The notes under the pieces: model-generated
Told to the model about the DNA's origin: nothing
The model's database searches: none
The model's input: the letters and a program-made list of their open reading frames with translations, nothing else
Translations under genes and position numbers: made by a program
In this document: piece after piece, positions 55,184 to 63,200 of the stretch
Numbering within the stretch: the stretch's first letter is position 1
Layout: the number at the start of each line of letters is the position of its first letter
NCBI RefSeq assembly: GCF_001429725.1
Contig: NZ_LMHV01000023.1
Location: 248,767 to 312,766 of the forward strand
DNA length: 64,000 nucleotides
Reading direction: 5' to 3'
Source of the DNA: Rhizobium sp. Root708
GTDB taxonomy: Bacteria; Pseudomonadota; Alphaproteobacteria; Rhizobiales; Rhizobiaceae

Positions 55184-55741
55184 TCAGGCGTAGTCGAACG
55201 CTGCACTAACGATGATCTCGACCTTGTCACCGACAATCGGATACTTCGCGCTGACACCGAACTCCGTCCGACTGATCGTCGCAGCGGCTTCAAATCCGAT
55301 GGTCGGGGCTCCCGTGAAGGGGCTCTTCCCCGATCCAATAAAATCGACACCGAAGACGACTCGCTTGGTGACGCCGTGCAACGTGAAATCGCCTTCGAAT
55401 ATGGCGTGGTTATCACTCACCATCTTGAGCCCGCGTCCAACCAACGGGAACCTGTCGGCATCGAACCATTCTTCCCCTCTCAATTCCTCGTCGAGATGCC
55501 CGCTATTCGTCCTTACTTGAGCGGTCGGCACTCTAACTTGGAGCGCGGTCTTTTCAGGGAACTCGGGGTCGATCTCGAGCCAGCCCATCGGCCCCAGAAA
55601 CTCTCCCCAATAATTGCTGACACCAAAATGTCGGACTTTGAAAAGAACGCGGGTATGCATCGGATCCACCACATAGCGTCCCGCGACAATTTTCCGGGGT
55701 GCAGTCTCGATGGTCAGTGTCTGCTGCAATTCGTCGGCCAA
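55184..55741 (-). CDS. YceI family lipid-binding protein
   Basis: A 185-residue YceI-fold protein, a lipocalin-like barrel that binds polyisoprenoid-type lipids. Features are RYVVDPMHTRVLFKVRHFGV, SNYWGEFLGPMGWLEIDPEF, FDADRFPLVGRGLKMVSDNH and GDFTLHGVTKRVVFGVDFIG. Unlike the E. coli protein there is no signal peptide. The start is TTG at 55741 with AAGGA about ten bases upstream; the next ATG would cut into the conserved fold. Confidence 0.87.
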   Translation of the reverse strand: MADELQQTLTIETAPRKIVAGRYVVDPMHTRVLFKVRHFGVSNYWGEFLGPMGWLEIDPEFPEKTALQVRVPTAQVRTNSGHLDEELRGEEWFDADRFPLVGRGLKMVSDNHAIFEGDFTLHGVTKRVVFGVDFIGSGKSPFTGAPTIGFEAAATISRTEFGVSAKYPIVGDKVEIIVSAAFDYA

Positions 55742-56105
55742 GAGTTACATCCTTTCGAGCTTCAGATGCTTGGGGCGGCGGCACTGCCTGCGGCCAAGCG
55801 ATCTCGAAAGTTAATCAGCAGTTCGCTGATTGCGTCAGCCAAACAATGGTTTGCGTTGACGCCTATCTGAATGTGCCCTCGATCAGATCCGACACCGGTT
55901 TGCCGTCGCCGGCCAGCGCTCCCAGAATGTCATCGTACAAGCTTGGGGAATTGAGCTGCTCCGTTAGCTGTCGAAGCATTTGCGGCTGCGTCTCGAAATG
56001 TTCGAGCGACGGACGATCGTTCACGCCGAGAACCGGTTTGCTCCCGCGATGCAATCGCGCGGAGACGCACGCGGCCGGTTGCCCGACCGCATGCGCACTG
56101 CGTTA
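55742..56105. other. Intergenic stretch with a doubtful small reading frame
   Basis: A 364-bp gap upstream of the YceI gene and downstream of the AhpD-like gene. A minus-strand frame at 55863-56054 (63 codons from a TTG) ends in SLYDDILGALAGDGKPVSDL; it has an in-frame stop shortly upstream and no ribosome site. I do not recognise it. It may be a remnant of a longer gene or chance. Confidence 0.3.
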
Positions 56106-56585
56106 TTATGCGAGGCCTGCCTTGTCGAGGCCGAACGCCTTGTCGGCAGAGCCGGGAACCGCGCGGAACGCAACGCTGGCGCGGTTCCAGCTGTTGATGA
56201 CCATGATCTGGAACGTCAGATCGGAGATTTCCTTCTCGGAGAGCTGACCGCGGACGCGTTCGTAGAGGTCGTCGGGAATACCGCCTTCGGGCAGCTTGGT
56301 GACCGCTTCAGTCCATGCCAGCGCGGCACGCTCGCGCGGGCTGAAGAGCGTGGACTCGCGCCAGGCAGCGAGGTGGTAGAGGCGCAATTCGCGCTCGCCG
56401 TGGATCTTGGCTTCCTTCGAGTGCATGTCGAGGCAGAATGCGCATCCGTTGATCTGGGAGGCACGAATGTCGACCAGGTCGATGATGGATTGCTCGATGG
56501 AGCCGTTCTTCACTTCCATGCTGAAGCCCATGAGGCTCTTGAAAAGCTCGGGGGAGAGCTGAGCGTAGTTGATCCGCTGTGTCAT
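56106..56585 (-). CDS. AhpD-like carboxymuconolactone decarboxylase family protein
   Basis: A 159-residue protein with the AhpD fold. The active-site motif is INGCAFCLDMHSKEAKIHGE (CxxC plus histidine), preceded by IIDLVDIRASQ. This group acts as alkylhydroperoxidase-like thiol peroxidases or disulfide reductants. Further features are LYHLAAWRESTLFSPRERAA and FQIMVINSWNRASVAFR. The ATG at 56585 follows GGAAGAAAACG; the longer frame to 56690 was rejected. It lies 170 bp after hmp on the same strand, with a strong stem-loop between. Confidence 0.9.
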   Translation of the reverse strand: MTQRINYAQLSPELFKSLMGFSMEVKNGSIEQSIIDLVDIRASQINGCAFCLDMHSKEAKIHGERELRLYHLAAWRESTLFSPRERAALAWTEAVTKLPEGGIPDDLYERVRGQLSEKEISDLTFQIMVINSWNRASVAFRAVPGSADKAFGLDKAGLA

Positions 56586-56710
56586 CGTTTTCTTCCACTT
56601 TGAGATTCGTTGAGTGCCCTCACGACCACTACTAGGTCTGCGGGCCACACCAATCGTGGGACACGGCGCGGGATCGGGATAGCTATACACGCGTTGGGGT
56701 TACGCCTGCA

Positions 56711-56751
56711 GAGTGTTCCCGGCGGGACGAAGCGCGCCGCCGGGAACACTC
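56711..56751 (-). other. Strong stem-loop after the flavohaemoglobin gene
   Basis: A 15-bp perfect stem: GAGTGTTCCCGGCGG at 56711-56725 pairs with CCGCCGGGAACACTC at 56737-56751, 11-base loop. It starts four bases after the hmp stop. No T-run follows on the minus strand, so it may be a terminator without uridines or an mRNA-stability element. Confidence 0.65.
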
Positions 56752-56755
56752 GATT

Positions 56756-57970
56756 TCAGGCCGCGATAAGCTCGGTTGTCGGCCCGAAAAACTCATAGTG
56801 TATTCTGTCCGGACGAATGCCTTCCTTGAGCAGGCCCGGGACCAGCGCGGACAGGAACGGCTTCGGGCCGCAGATGTAGAAGTCCGCCGCATCAAATGGG
56901 GTATTCTCCTTCAGCCATGAAACGCTGACGAAGCCGTCGTGATCATGGGAAAGTCCTTCCGCATCGTCCGCCGTGGGCTCGCTATAGAACGTCTTCACGG
57001 TCGCGCGGCCATGATTGCTCGCCAACTTGCGAACGTGACGGTCCATGGCGTGGGTTTGGCTATTGAGCGCACCATGCACGAAATGCGTCTCCAGCTCGGG
57101 ATATTCCGATGAAATCGCCTCCAGGATGCTTACCATCGGCGTCAACCCAACGCCGCCCGACAGAAGTACCACGGGCCTTGTTGGTTCCTCAGGCAGATAG
57201 AAATCCCCCGCAGGAGGGGTAACTTCGAGAACTGCGCCCACATCCATCTGATCATGGAGATATTTCGACGCCCCCTGCCCGTTCGTCTCGCGCTTTACCG
57301 AGATTCGATACGTCTCGTTGTTAGGAGCGCTCGATATCGAATAGTTGCGCTTCACTGTTTCGCCCGGAGCAAGCGGAAGCCGGACTGTCAGGTATTGTCC
57401 GGGCTTTTGCCGCACGACCGGCCGACCATCCTCGGGCCGGAGGATAAATGAGGTGACCACGCTGCTTTCCCTGATCTTCGCCTCGATCCTGAACGGACGC
57501 CAACCGGTCCATCCACCAGTCTGGGCTTCGAGCTGGGTTCGGATTTCCAGCTCCCTCTCTTTCAGGATATCCGCCAAGAACCAATACGCCTCGCCCCAGG
57601 CGTCGAGGAGTTCGGGCGTAGCCGCTTCGCCCAATACGTCCGCGATAGCCGTCAGGAGTGCCTTGGCGACAAACGGATAATGCTCGGGCAGTATGTGATA
57701 GCCGATGTGTTTGTGGGCGATCCGCTCAACCACAGGGACGAGGGCTCCAAGGTTTTCGATGTTCTGCGCGTAGGCCAATATGGCGCCCGCGAGCGCTTTT
57801 ACCTGGGAGCCGCCTTCGCCCTGATTTGCGTGATTGAAAAGTTCGCGAATGTGATCATCCTGGAACAGGATCGAATACATGCGGCGGGTGATGTCCGACC
57901 CGTGAGCCGCGATGGCGGGGACGCTCAGTTTGACGAGCTCAATCGTCCGTGGTGACAGGGGCTTAGGCAT
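56756..57970 (-). CDS. hmp: Flavohaemoglobin, nitric oxide dioxygenase
   Basis: A 404-residue protein of full length for the family. Residues 1-140 are a globin with Tyr32 (distal), Gln56 and the proximal His88 (ERIAHKHIGYHILPEHY; E. coli His85). About 150-260 is the FAD domain (RNYSISSAPNNETYRISVKR), and 265-400 the NAD domain (VVLLSGGVGLTPMVSILEA, FYICGPKPFLSALVPGLLKE, YEFFGPTTEL). It converts NO and oxygen to nitrate. It overlaps the globin-DUF1971 gene by eight bases and probably shares its NsrR-controlled promoter. Confidence 0.97.
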   Translation of the reverse strand: MPKPLSPRTIELVKLSVPAIAAHGSDITRRMYSILFQDDHIRELFNHANQGEGGSQVKALAGAILAYAQNIENLGALVPVVERIAHKHIGYHILPEHYPFVAKALLTAIADVLGEAATPELLDAWGEAYWFLADILKERELEIRTQLEAQTGGWTGWRPFRIEAKIRESSVVTSFILRPEDGRPVVRQKPGQYLTVRLPLAPGETVKRNYSISSAPNNETYRISVKRETNGQGASKYLHDQMDVGAVLEVTPPAGDFYLPEEPTRPVVLLSGGVGLTPMVSILEAISSEYPELETHFVHGALNSQTHAMDRHVRKLASNHGRATVKTFYSEPTADDAEGLSHDHDGFVSVSWLKENTPFDAADFYICGPKPFLSALVPGLLKEGIRPDRIHYEFFGPTTELIAA

Positions 57971-58643
57971 GGATCTTCCTTTCGTTCAAATGAACCAGCG
58001 AGGCTGGGTTTCGGTCGTAAAATTCGAAGGTGAGCGCGACCGGACCTACGATCTCAAAACGGTGCGGCGTGTCGGGAGGGACCACGGTCGCCGTTCCGGC
58101 TTCGATCAATAGAGTTTTGGAGTGGGCGCCTTCGAGGTACTGGATTTCGCCCGTACGAACACGGACGATTGCCCAGGTCTCCTGATCAAGACGGTGCTCA
58201 TGATGAAGTACGGGCGGCAGGCTCTGATCCGTGAACTCGCACGACGTTCTGTATGGCCGAAGATGCGAGACCGGGGACATTTCATCGAATGTTGTGAACA
58301 TCGCCATGCGGAACCGACCAGCGATCCTCGCAGCCTTGGCCTGCAGCAGGGAGGCATCGGCGGAGGAGAGCAGCTCATCTGTCGTCGCCCTCCACAGCGT
58401 GAGCCAACGCTCGAACATCTCGGGCTTGAAGCGATCGATATGAACCAGGTGCATTGCCAGCGGGTTTCCCTTGTACTGCCCGGTCATCAACGTCACCGAT
58501 GACCAGAATTCGCTCAGCCGCACCAAGTGCTCATCCCAATCTTCAACGACCGAAAAGACCGGCCCGAGTTCCTCGTCAACGCGGACGCGATCGTAAAACC
58601 GTCGCACCACCTGTCCGATTTGTTGCTGGTCGAGACCTTCCAC
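57963..58643 (-). CDS. Truncated globin (group III-like) fused to DUF1971 cupin
   Basis: A 226-residue fusion. Residues about 1-125 are a truncated haemoglobin: VVRRFYDRVRVDEELGPVFS, LSEFWSSVTLMTGQYKGNPL, AMHLVHIDRFKPEMFERWLT, with the proximal histidine in AMHLVHID. About 130-226 is a DUF1971 cupin of the tellurite-resistance TehB-N type: DQSLPPVLHHEHRLDQETWA, VVPPDTPHRFEIVGPVALT. I chose the GTG at 58643, which has AGGAG seven bases upstream; the ATG at 58661 would place that ribosome site inside the gene. It is the first gene of the operon with hmp, and divergent from nsrR. A role in NO binding or sensing is likely. Confidence 0.87.
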   Translation of the reverse strand: MEGLDQQQIGQVVRRFYDRVRVDEELGPVFSVVEDWDEHLVRLSEFWSSVTLMTGQYKGNPLAMHLVHIDRFKPEMFERWLTLWRATTDELLSSADASLLQAKAARIAGRFRMAMFTTFDEMSPVSHLRPYRTSCEFTDQSLPPVLHHEHRLDQETWAIVRVRTGEIQYLEGAHSKTLLIEAGTATVVPPDTPHRFEIVGPVALTFEFYDRNPASLVHLNERKIHA

Positions 58644-58693
58644 TAGCCCGCTCCTAAACATTCATCTCAGATGCATGTATATCCGGAATGGAA

Positions 58694-58716
58694 AACATGC
58701 TATTTAAATGCATGTT
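58694..58716. promoter_or_regulatory. NsrR-type operator
   Basis: A 23-bp inverted repeat with arms AACATGC and GCATGTT and an AT-only centre (TATTTAAAT). On the minus strand it reads in the 11-1-11 form of NsrR sites, with AACATGCATTT in the first arm. It lies 33 bases from the nsrR ATG and 51 from the globin GTG, in the right place to control both. Confidence 0.85.
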
Positions 58717-58748
58717 TTAGGCTTGGTCTTTTTGACGCAGGAACCGTG

Positions 58749-59165
58749 ATGCGCCTCACCCGCTACACAGACTACGCGATACGCGTTTTGATTTTTCTGG
58801 GAGCAAGAGAAGGTGAGATATGCTCGATCCGCTCTATCGCCAGCGCTTTCTCGATCTCCCAAAACCACCTGATGAAGGTAGTGCAGGACCTTGCCGCCGC
58901 CGGGTTCGTCGAGACGGTTCGGGGGCGCAACGGGGGATTAAGACTGTCGCGCGAAGCTCCGGACATCAATCTGGGCGCCCTACTCCGGCATACCGAGGGC
59001 CTCACGGACTTGCTGGAATGCCCAACTTGCATGGTCAGAAGCGGCTGCGGAATGCCCAGCATTCTATCCGAAGCGACGGCCGCATTTGTCGGAGTTTTCG
59101 ACAAGTACACCGTCGCCGATCTTGTTCGTCGCAGGGAACTGCTTCGCTCGCTGCTTGCGGCGTGA
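58749..59165 (+). CDS. nsrR: Rrf2-family nitric-oxide-sensing repressor
   Basis: A 138-residue Rrf2-type repressor. It opens MRLTRYTDYAIRVLIFL and carries the winged helix at about 24-65 (SIRSIASAFSISQNHLMKVV, QDLAAAGFVETVRGRNGGLR). Cysteines at 91, 94 and 100 (LECPTCMVRSGCGM) and Asp8 are the candidate iron-sulfur ligands. The CxxC spacing of the first pair is tighter than the C-x4/5-C usually seen in NsrR. The ATG at 58749 follows CAGGAA; the longer frame to 58671 overlaps the operator. It is divergent from the globin-hmp operon and most likely represses both. Confidence 0.9.
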   Translation: MRLTRYTDYAIRVLIFLGAREGEICSIRSIASAFSISQNHLMKVVQDLAAAGFVETVRGRNGGLRLSREAPDINLGALLRHTEGLTDLLECPTCMVRSGCGMPSILSEATAAFVGVFDKYTVADLVRRRELLRSLLAA

Positions 59166-59485
59166 GCGTCGCGCCCGACGATACCCAACAATAAGGTTGC
59201 AACCGCAACATTGCCGGCCTGCGACACTCAAGATCACTAACAGCTAAACACCTGTTTTATATGAATATTATCTTACATCTCGTCGTTTTCGACGGCGGAT
59301 TTCGCGTCCGCAATTTCCAGCCAGACGCAAGCTCGCGTTCATAGCCATTGAGTGCGCAACGGGGAATTGCACTCCCGGCAGGCTGGGTCGAAGATGTGAT
59401 CAAGCCCTAGCGTGGTCCGACGTCCGGCTTAGCGCCGCGTCCGAATGTCCGCCATTCACAAAGGCATATTGGAAAGGTTAGTCTC
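59166..59485. other. Intergenic stretch, no gene seen
   Basis: A 320-bp gap after nsrR. The first part is AT-rich (TTTTATATGAATATTATCTT at about 59253) and could be a promoter; the rest shows no reading frame, repeat or hairpin that I can support. Confidence 0.4.
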
Positions 59486-60109
59486 ATGATTTCCGCGATA
59501 GCGCTGGCACGCAGTTACTCCACACGGCTCGCACTTGGTGTCCTTCAAAACAATTCGACCACGGAAACGAACACCAGCCCTACTTCAAAACTTCTCACCT
59601 CTCTGGGCTTCGACAACAGCGGGTCGACCCGGCTTAATTCCAAGACGCTGGCAGCAATCCTTCAGGCTCTGCAAAATCAGGGTGATGAAGCCGGCGGCGA
59701 GACGCAGCAGCACACGACGGGATCGATCGGCTCGAAGGATTTCATGACGAAACTCAAGGTGCGGCTTGGTGACAGCAGCAGCGAGCCGATGAGTTACGTC
59801 AACAACCAAGAAATGCTCAAAGCGCTGAAAGATGGAACGCTCACGGTCACAAATCCGGCAACCGGCGAAACCGTAAGCGCCTATGAGCCGAATAGCACAA
59901 ACCACGCCTCCAAACCTGAGAAAGGAGACCCGAAGGCCTGGAACAAGTTCCTGGACGAACACCTGAAGCGCGACGCAAAAGGCAACTTTGTAAAATCGGC
60001 AGATGGGTCCTATATCGACGCAAAAACCGGGCAGAACGCCTACTTCGAGAAAGTTGACGGCAGCTATTACTACTTCACGTGGCCAGGAAAAATGTCGGCA
60101 GACGTGTAG
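59486..60109 (+). CDS. Hypothetical protein
   Basis: A 207-residue hydrophilic protein of unknown family. The N-terminus has a weak hydrophobic segment (ISAIALARSYSTRLALGVLQ), not a clear signal. The middle is rich in Ser, Thr, Asn and Gln, with no cysteine. The C-terminal half has charged and aromatic clusters (AWNKFLDEHLKRDAKGNFVK, SYYYFTWPGKMSADV). It begins at an ATG with GGAAAGG upstream. The composition would suit a surface or secreted protein, or a substrate of another secretion route, but nothing identifies it. Confidence 0.6.
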   Translation: MISAIALARSYSTRLALGVLQNNSTTETNTSPTSKLLTSLGFDNSGSTRLNSKTLAAILQALQNQGDEAGGETQQHTTGSIGSKDFMTKLKVRLGDSSSEPMSYVNNQEMLKALKDGTLTVTNPATGETVSAYEPNSTNHASKPEKGDPKAWNKFLDEHLKRDAKGNFVKSADGSYIDAKTGQNAYFEKVDGSYYYFTWPGKMSADV

Positions 60110-60222
60110 CCAACGGGCGTGGTGAACGGCCGTATTAGCAGCCGATGCAATTCAGGTAGACCAACGCAATAGAACGTTGGTTTACCTTCGTTTGGTGGGG
60201 GCGATTCATGTAAAATGTATGA

Positions 60223-63200
60223 ATGTCGCCGATCCATCCAGTAGCACCATCCGATCTGACGACCGAAGCGGACCTCGCATTCGCCGCCTCGGTCGCAGCT
60301 GGCATACTTAGCGATGCTCCTGTCGTAGTCGAGAAACTCCATTCCGAAGCTGACCGAGTTTGGTATCGAGTAAGCGACCGGAGCGGCCAAGCCGTGCTCG
60401 TTCTAGCTGCCGGCAGTGACCTCTCGGGAAGATGGGCCGAATTGCTTACCCGCGAGCTCGATCTCCTGAGCGGTTTTGTGCAAAACCCGGCCATACTCCA
60501 TCCGCTCGACGTGAGTACAGGTGCGCAGCGGATCGGAGTTGCCATCCAAGACCCGGGCGGCGTTCCCCTAGCTGGTGTCTTTCGAACTCCCGAATGGGAC
60601 CGTCGCTTCTTCTCCGTCGAACGAAAACTCGAATTGGCTTGCCATGTCGCCAAGGCATTGCGGCTCGTCCACGAGAGCGGATTGATCCATGGCGACGTAA
60701 GACCCGAGAACTGTTTTCTGAAGACGTCTGGCGAGATTGCCGTGACAGGCTTCGGCCGTGCCGGCCGGGTTCATCCTGGTGCTGCCTGCTTGCCGGCACT
60801 CCCAATGGGAACGCCAGCCTACATGTCTCCTGAAGAAACCGGACGGACCAATCGCCAACCTGATCAACGCAGCGATCTCTACAGCCTTGGTGTAACGCTT
60901 TTCGAGTTGTTGACAAATACATTGCCCTTCGCAGCCTCGGATCCGCTGGAGTGGGCGCATCGCCACCTGACCGCCCGCCCTCCAAAGCCCAGCGTGAGGT
61001 CGGATGGGTTGCCGGAGCAGGTGGACGCTATCCTGCTCAAGTTGCTCGAAAAGGATCCGGACCACCGATATCAGTCTGCCCGGGCAGTGGAGAGCGATCT
61101 TCGGCGCTGCCTGGTCGAATGGTCCGCAGAAGGAAAGGTTGACCGCTTTCCGGTTGCCCGTGGCGACCTGTTCAGACACTCGGGTCACGAGGCAACATTG
61201 TACGGACGCGATATCGCCCGGCAGCTTCTCCTGAACTCGGCCGAGCGCGTAGCAGCATGTGGAGACAGCGAACTCGTTCTCGTGACGGGGCAGGCAGGCA
61301 TCGGCAAATCGTCTCTCATCGCCGGTATTCAGCAGACCCTTGTCGGCCGGGGGTTCCTTTTCGCCGAAGGCAAATTCGACCAGAATAGATGGGACACCCC
61401 CTATGCAACAATTGTTCAGGCATTTCGCGGGCTAGTCCGACAACTGCTGGCGAAAGATGAGCCATCGCTTGATGAATGGCGGGCAAACTTCGTCAGGGCC
61501 CTGGGGGACAATGCCGGGTCGATAATCGATCTTATCCCCGAGCTTGCGCACGTCATCGGACACCATCCGGCCGTGATAGCCGCCGAACTCACAAATGCCG
61601 CCGTCCGTTTCAAATGCCTCTTCAAGGCCTTCTTGAGCGTCTTTGCAACCGCAGAGCATCCGCTCGTGATATTCGTCGACGATCTGCAGTGGCTTGATCC
61701 CGCCACTCTCGATCTGATTCACGTCCTCGCGACCGAGGATCAGTTAAGTCACACGCTGATCATCATCGCGTACCGCGATGATGAGATCGACTCGACGCAC
61801 TCTCTCGCCACCGTCTTGCCCAGTGTTAGGCAAATGCCTCGGCGGGTTACCGAAATCAGGCTTGAGCGATTGTTGCCGACCGACCTGGAGCGCTTGTTGG
61901 CGAATGTCTTCTCCTGCTCTCCGGATCGCGTAGCAATGTTGGCTGCTATCGTTGGCGAGAAGACTGGCGGGAATCCGTTTTTTGCCCTGCAGTTTATTCG
62001 GAAACTCGCCGCCGACGGAGTTCTAACCTTCCATCCTGAAACCTCCGAATGGCATTGGAACGATGAGGAAGTCACAGGCCAAAACGTTACACAGAACGTT
62101 GCCCAGCTACTTTCGCTTCAATTGGATGGGCTACCCGAAAACACGAAGACCGCACTGGGAATTCTGTCCCTGTTGGGCAACACGACCGTCACTGACACAG
62201 CTGCGCTCGCTCTCGGAATCTCCATAGACGAACTTGGGCCGATACTACGTCCGGCTACCGAAGCCGGCATGGCACGAATATCCTCCAGTTCAATTTCGTT
62301 CATTCACGACGAAATCCAGAAGGCGGCATACCTCTCGATAGGCGGCAGCGAGCGCATCGGGGAGCACCTGAGGATCGGACGACTGCTACTCGCCAAGACC
62401 GACGGGAACTTCGACGAGAAGATCTATGAGATCGCAGGGCATTTCGACAAAGCCCTCGGCTCCATTTCGAACAACGAGCGCTTAGGCGTTGCCAACGTCT
62501 TTCTCGCCGCAGGGGAGAGAGCGAAGTTGGCAAGCGCCTTTACATCCGCGCAGTCATACTTCGAAAAAGGGCTATCCATTCTGGATACCAACGCGGAGCA
62601 GATGCGTGCTCTATCGTTTAGATTGGGTTTGGGCCTTGCAGAGTGCGACATAGTCACAGGAGACCTCTCCTCCGCTGAGGAGCGTCTTGCCTCGCTAATG
62701 GAAGGGACGATTGGCTTCGCGGACCGCGCGGCGGTGATATGCCTGACAGTGCTGCTGTTCTTCACTACCGGACGAAACGTGGAGGCTGTGGAAACTGGAG
62801 TTGGCTTTCTGTTGGATGCGGGTATTGCCTGGCCGCTCCAGCCGAACCACGCTGATGTTGTCAGCGAGTTCGAGGAACTTCATCGGCAGCTACTCGAGCG
62901 TCCGATCGAGGAGCTTGCCGACTCTCCCGAGATGACCGACCAACACATCATGTCTTGCATGGCGGTCATGACCGAGGTCTTCCCAGCGGCCTATGCAGTT
63001 GATCGTCGGCTGATGGAATTCCTGTTGTTGCGAATGACCGTCCTTAGCCTACAACACGGCTTGTGCGACAGTTCCAGTGTTGCTTTTTCGGCATTGAACA
63101 TGGCGCTCGGTGTTCAATTCGGTGACTACGCAACGGCGTACAAGTTCGGCGAACTGTCGCGAAGGCTCGTGGATCAGGGCCGAGCCGGCAGATATAAAGC

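Noticed and set aside
55863..56054. 63-codon minus-strand frame
   Set aside because: TTG start without ribosome site, in-frame stop just upstream and no recognisable feature; kept only as a note.
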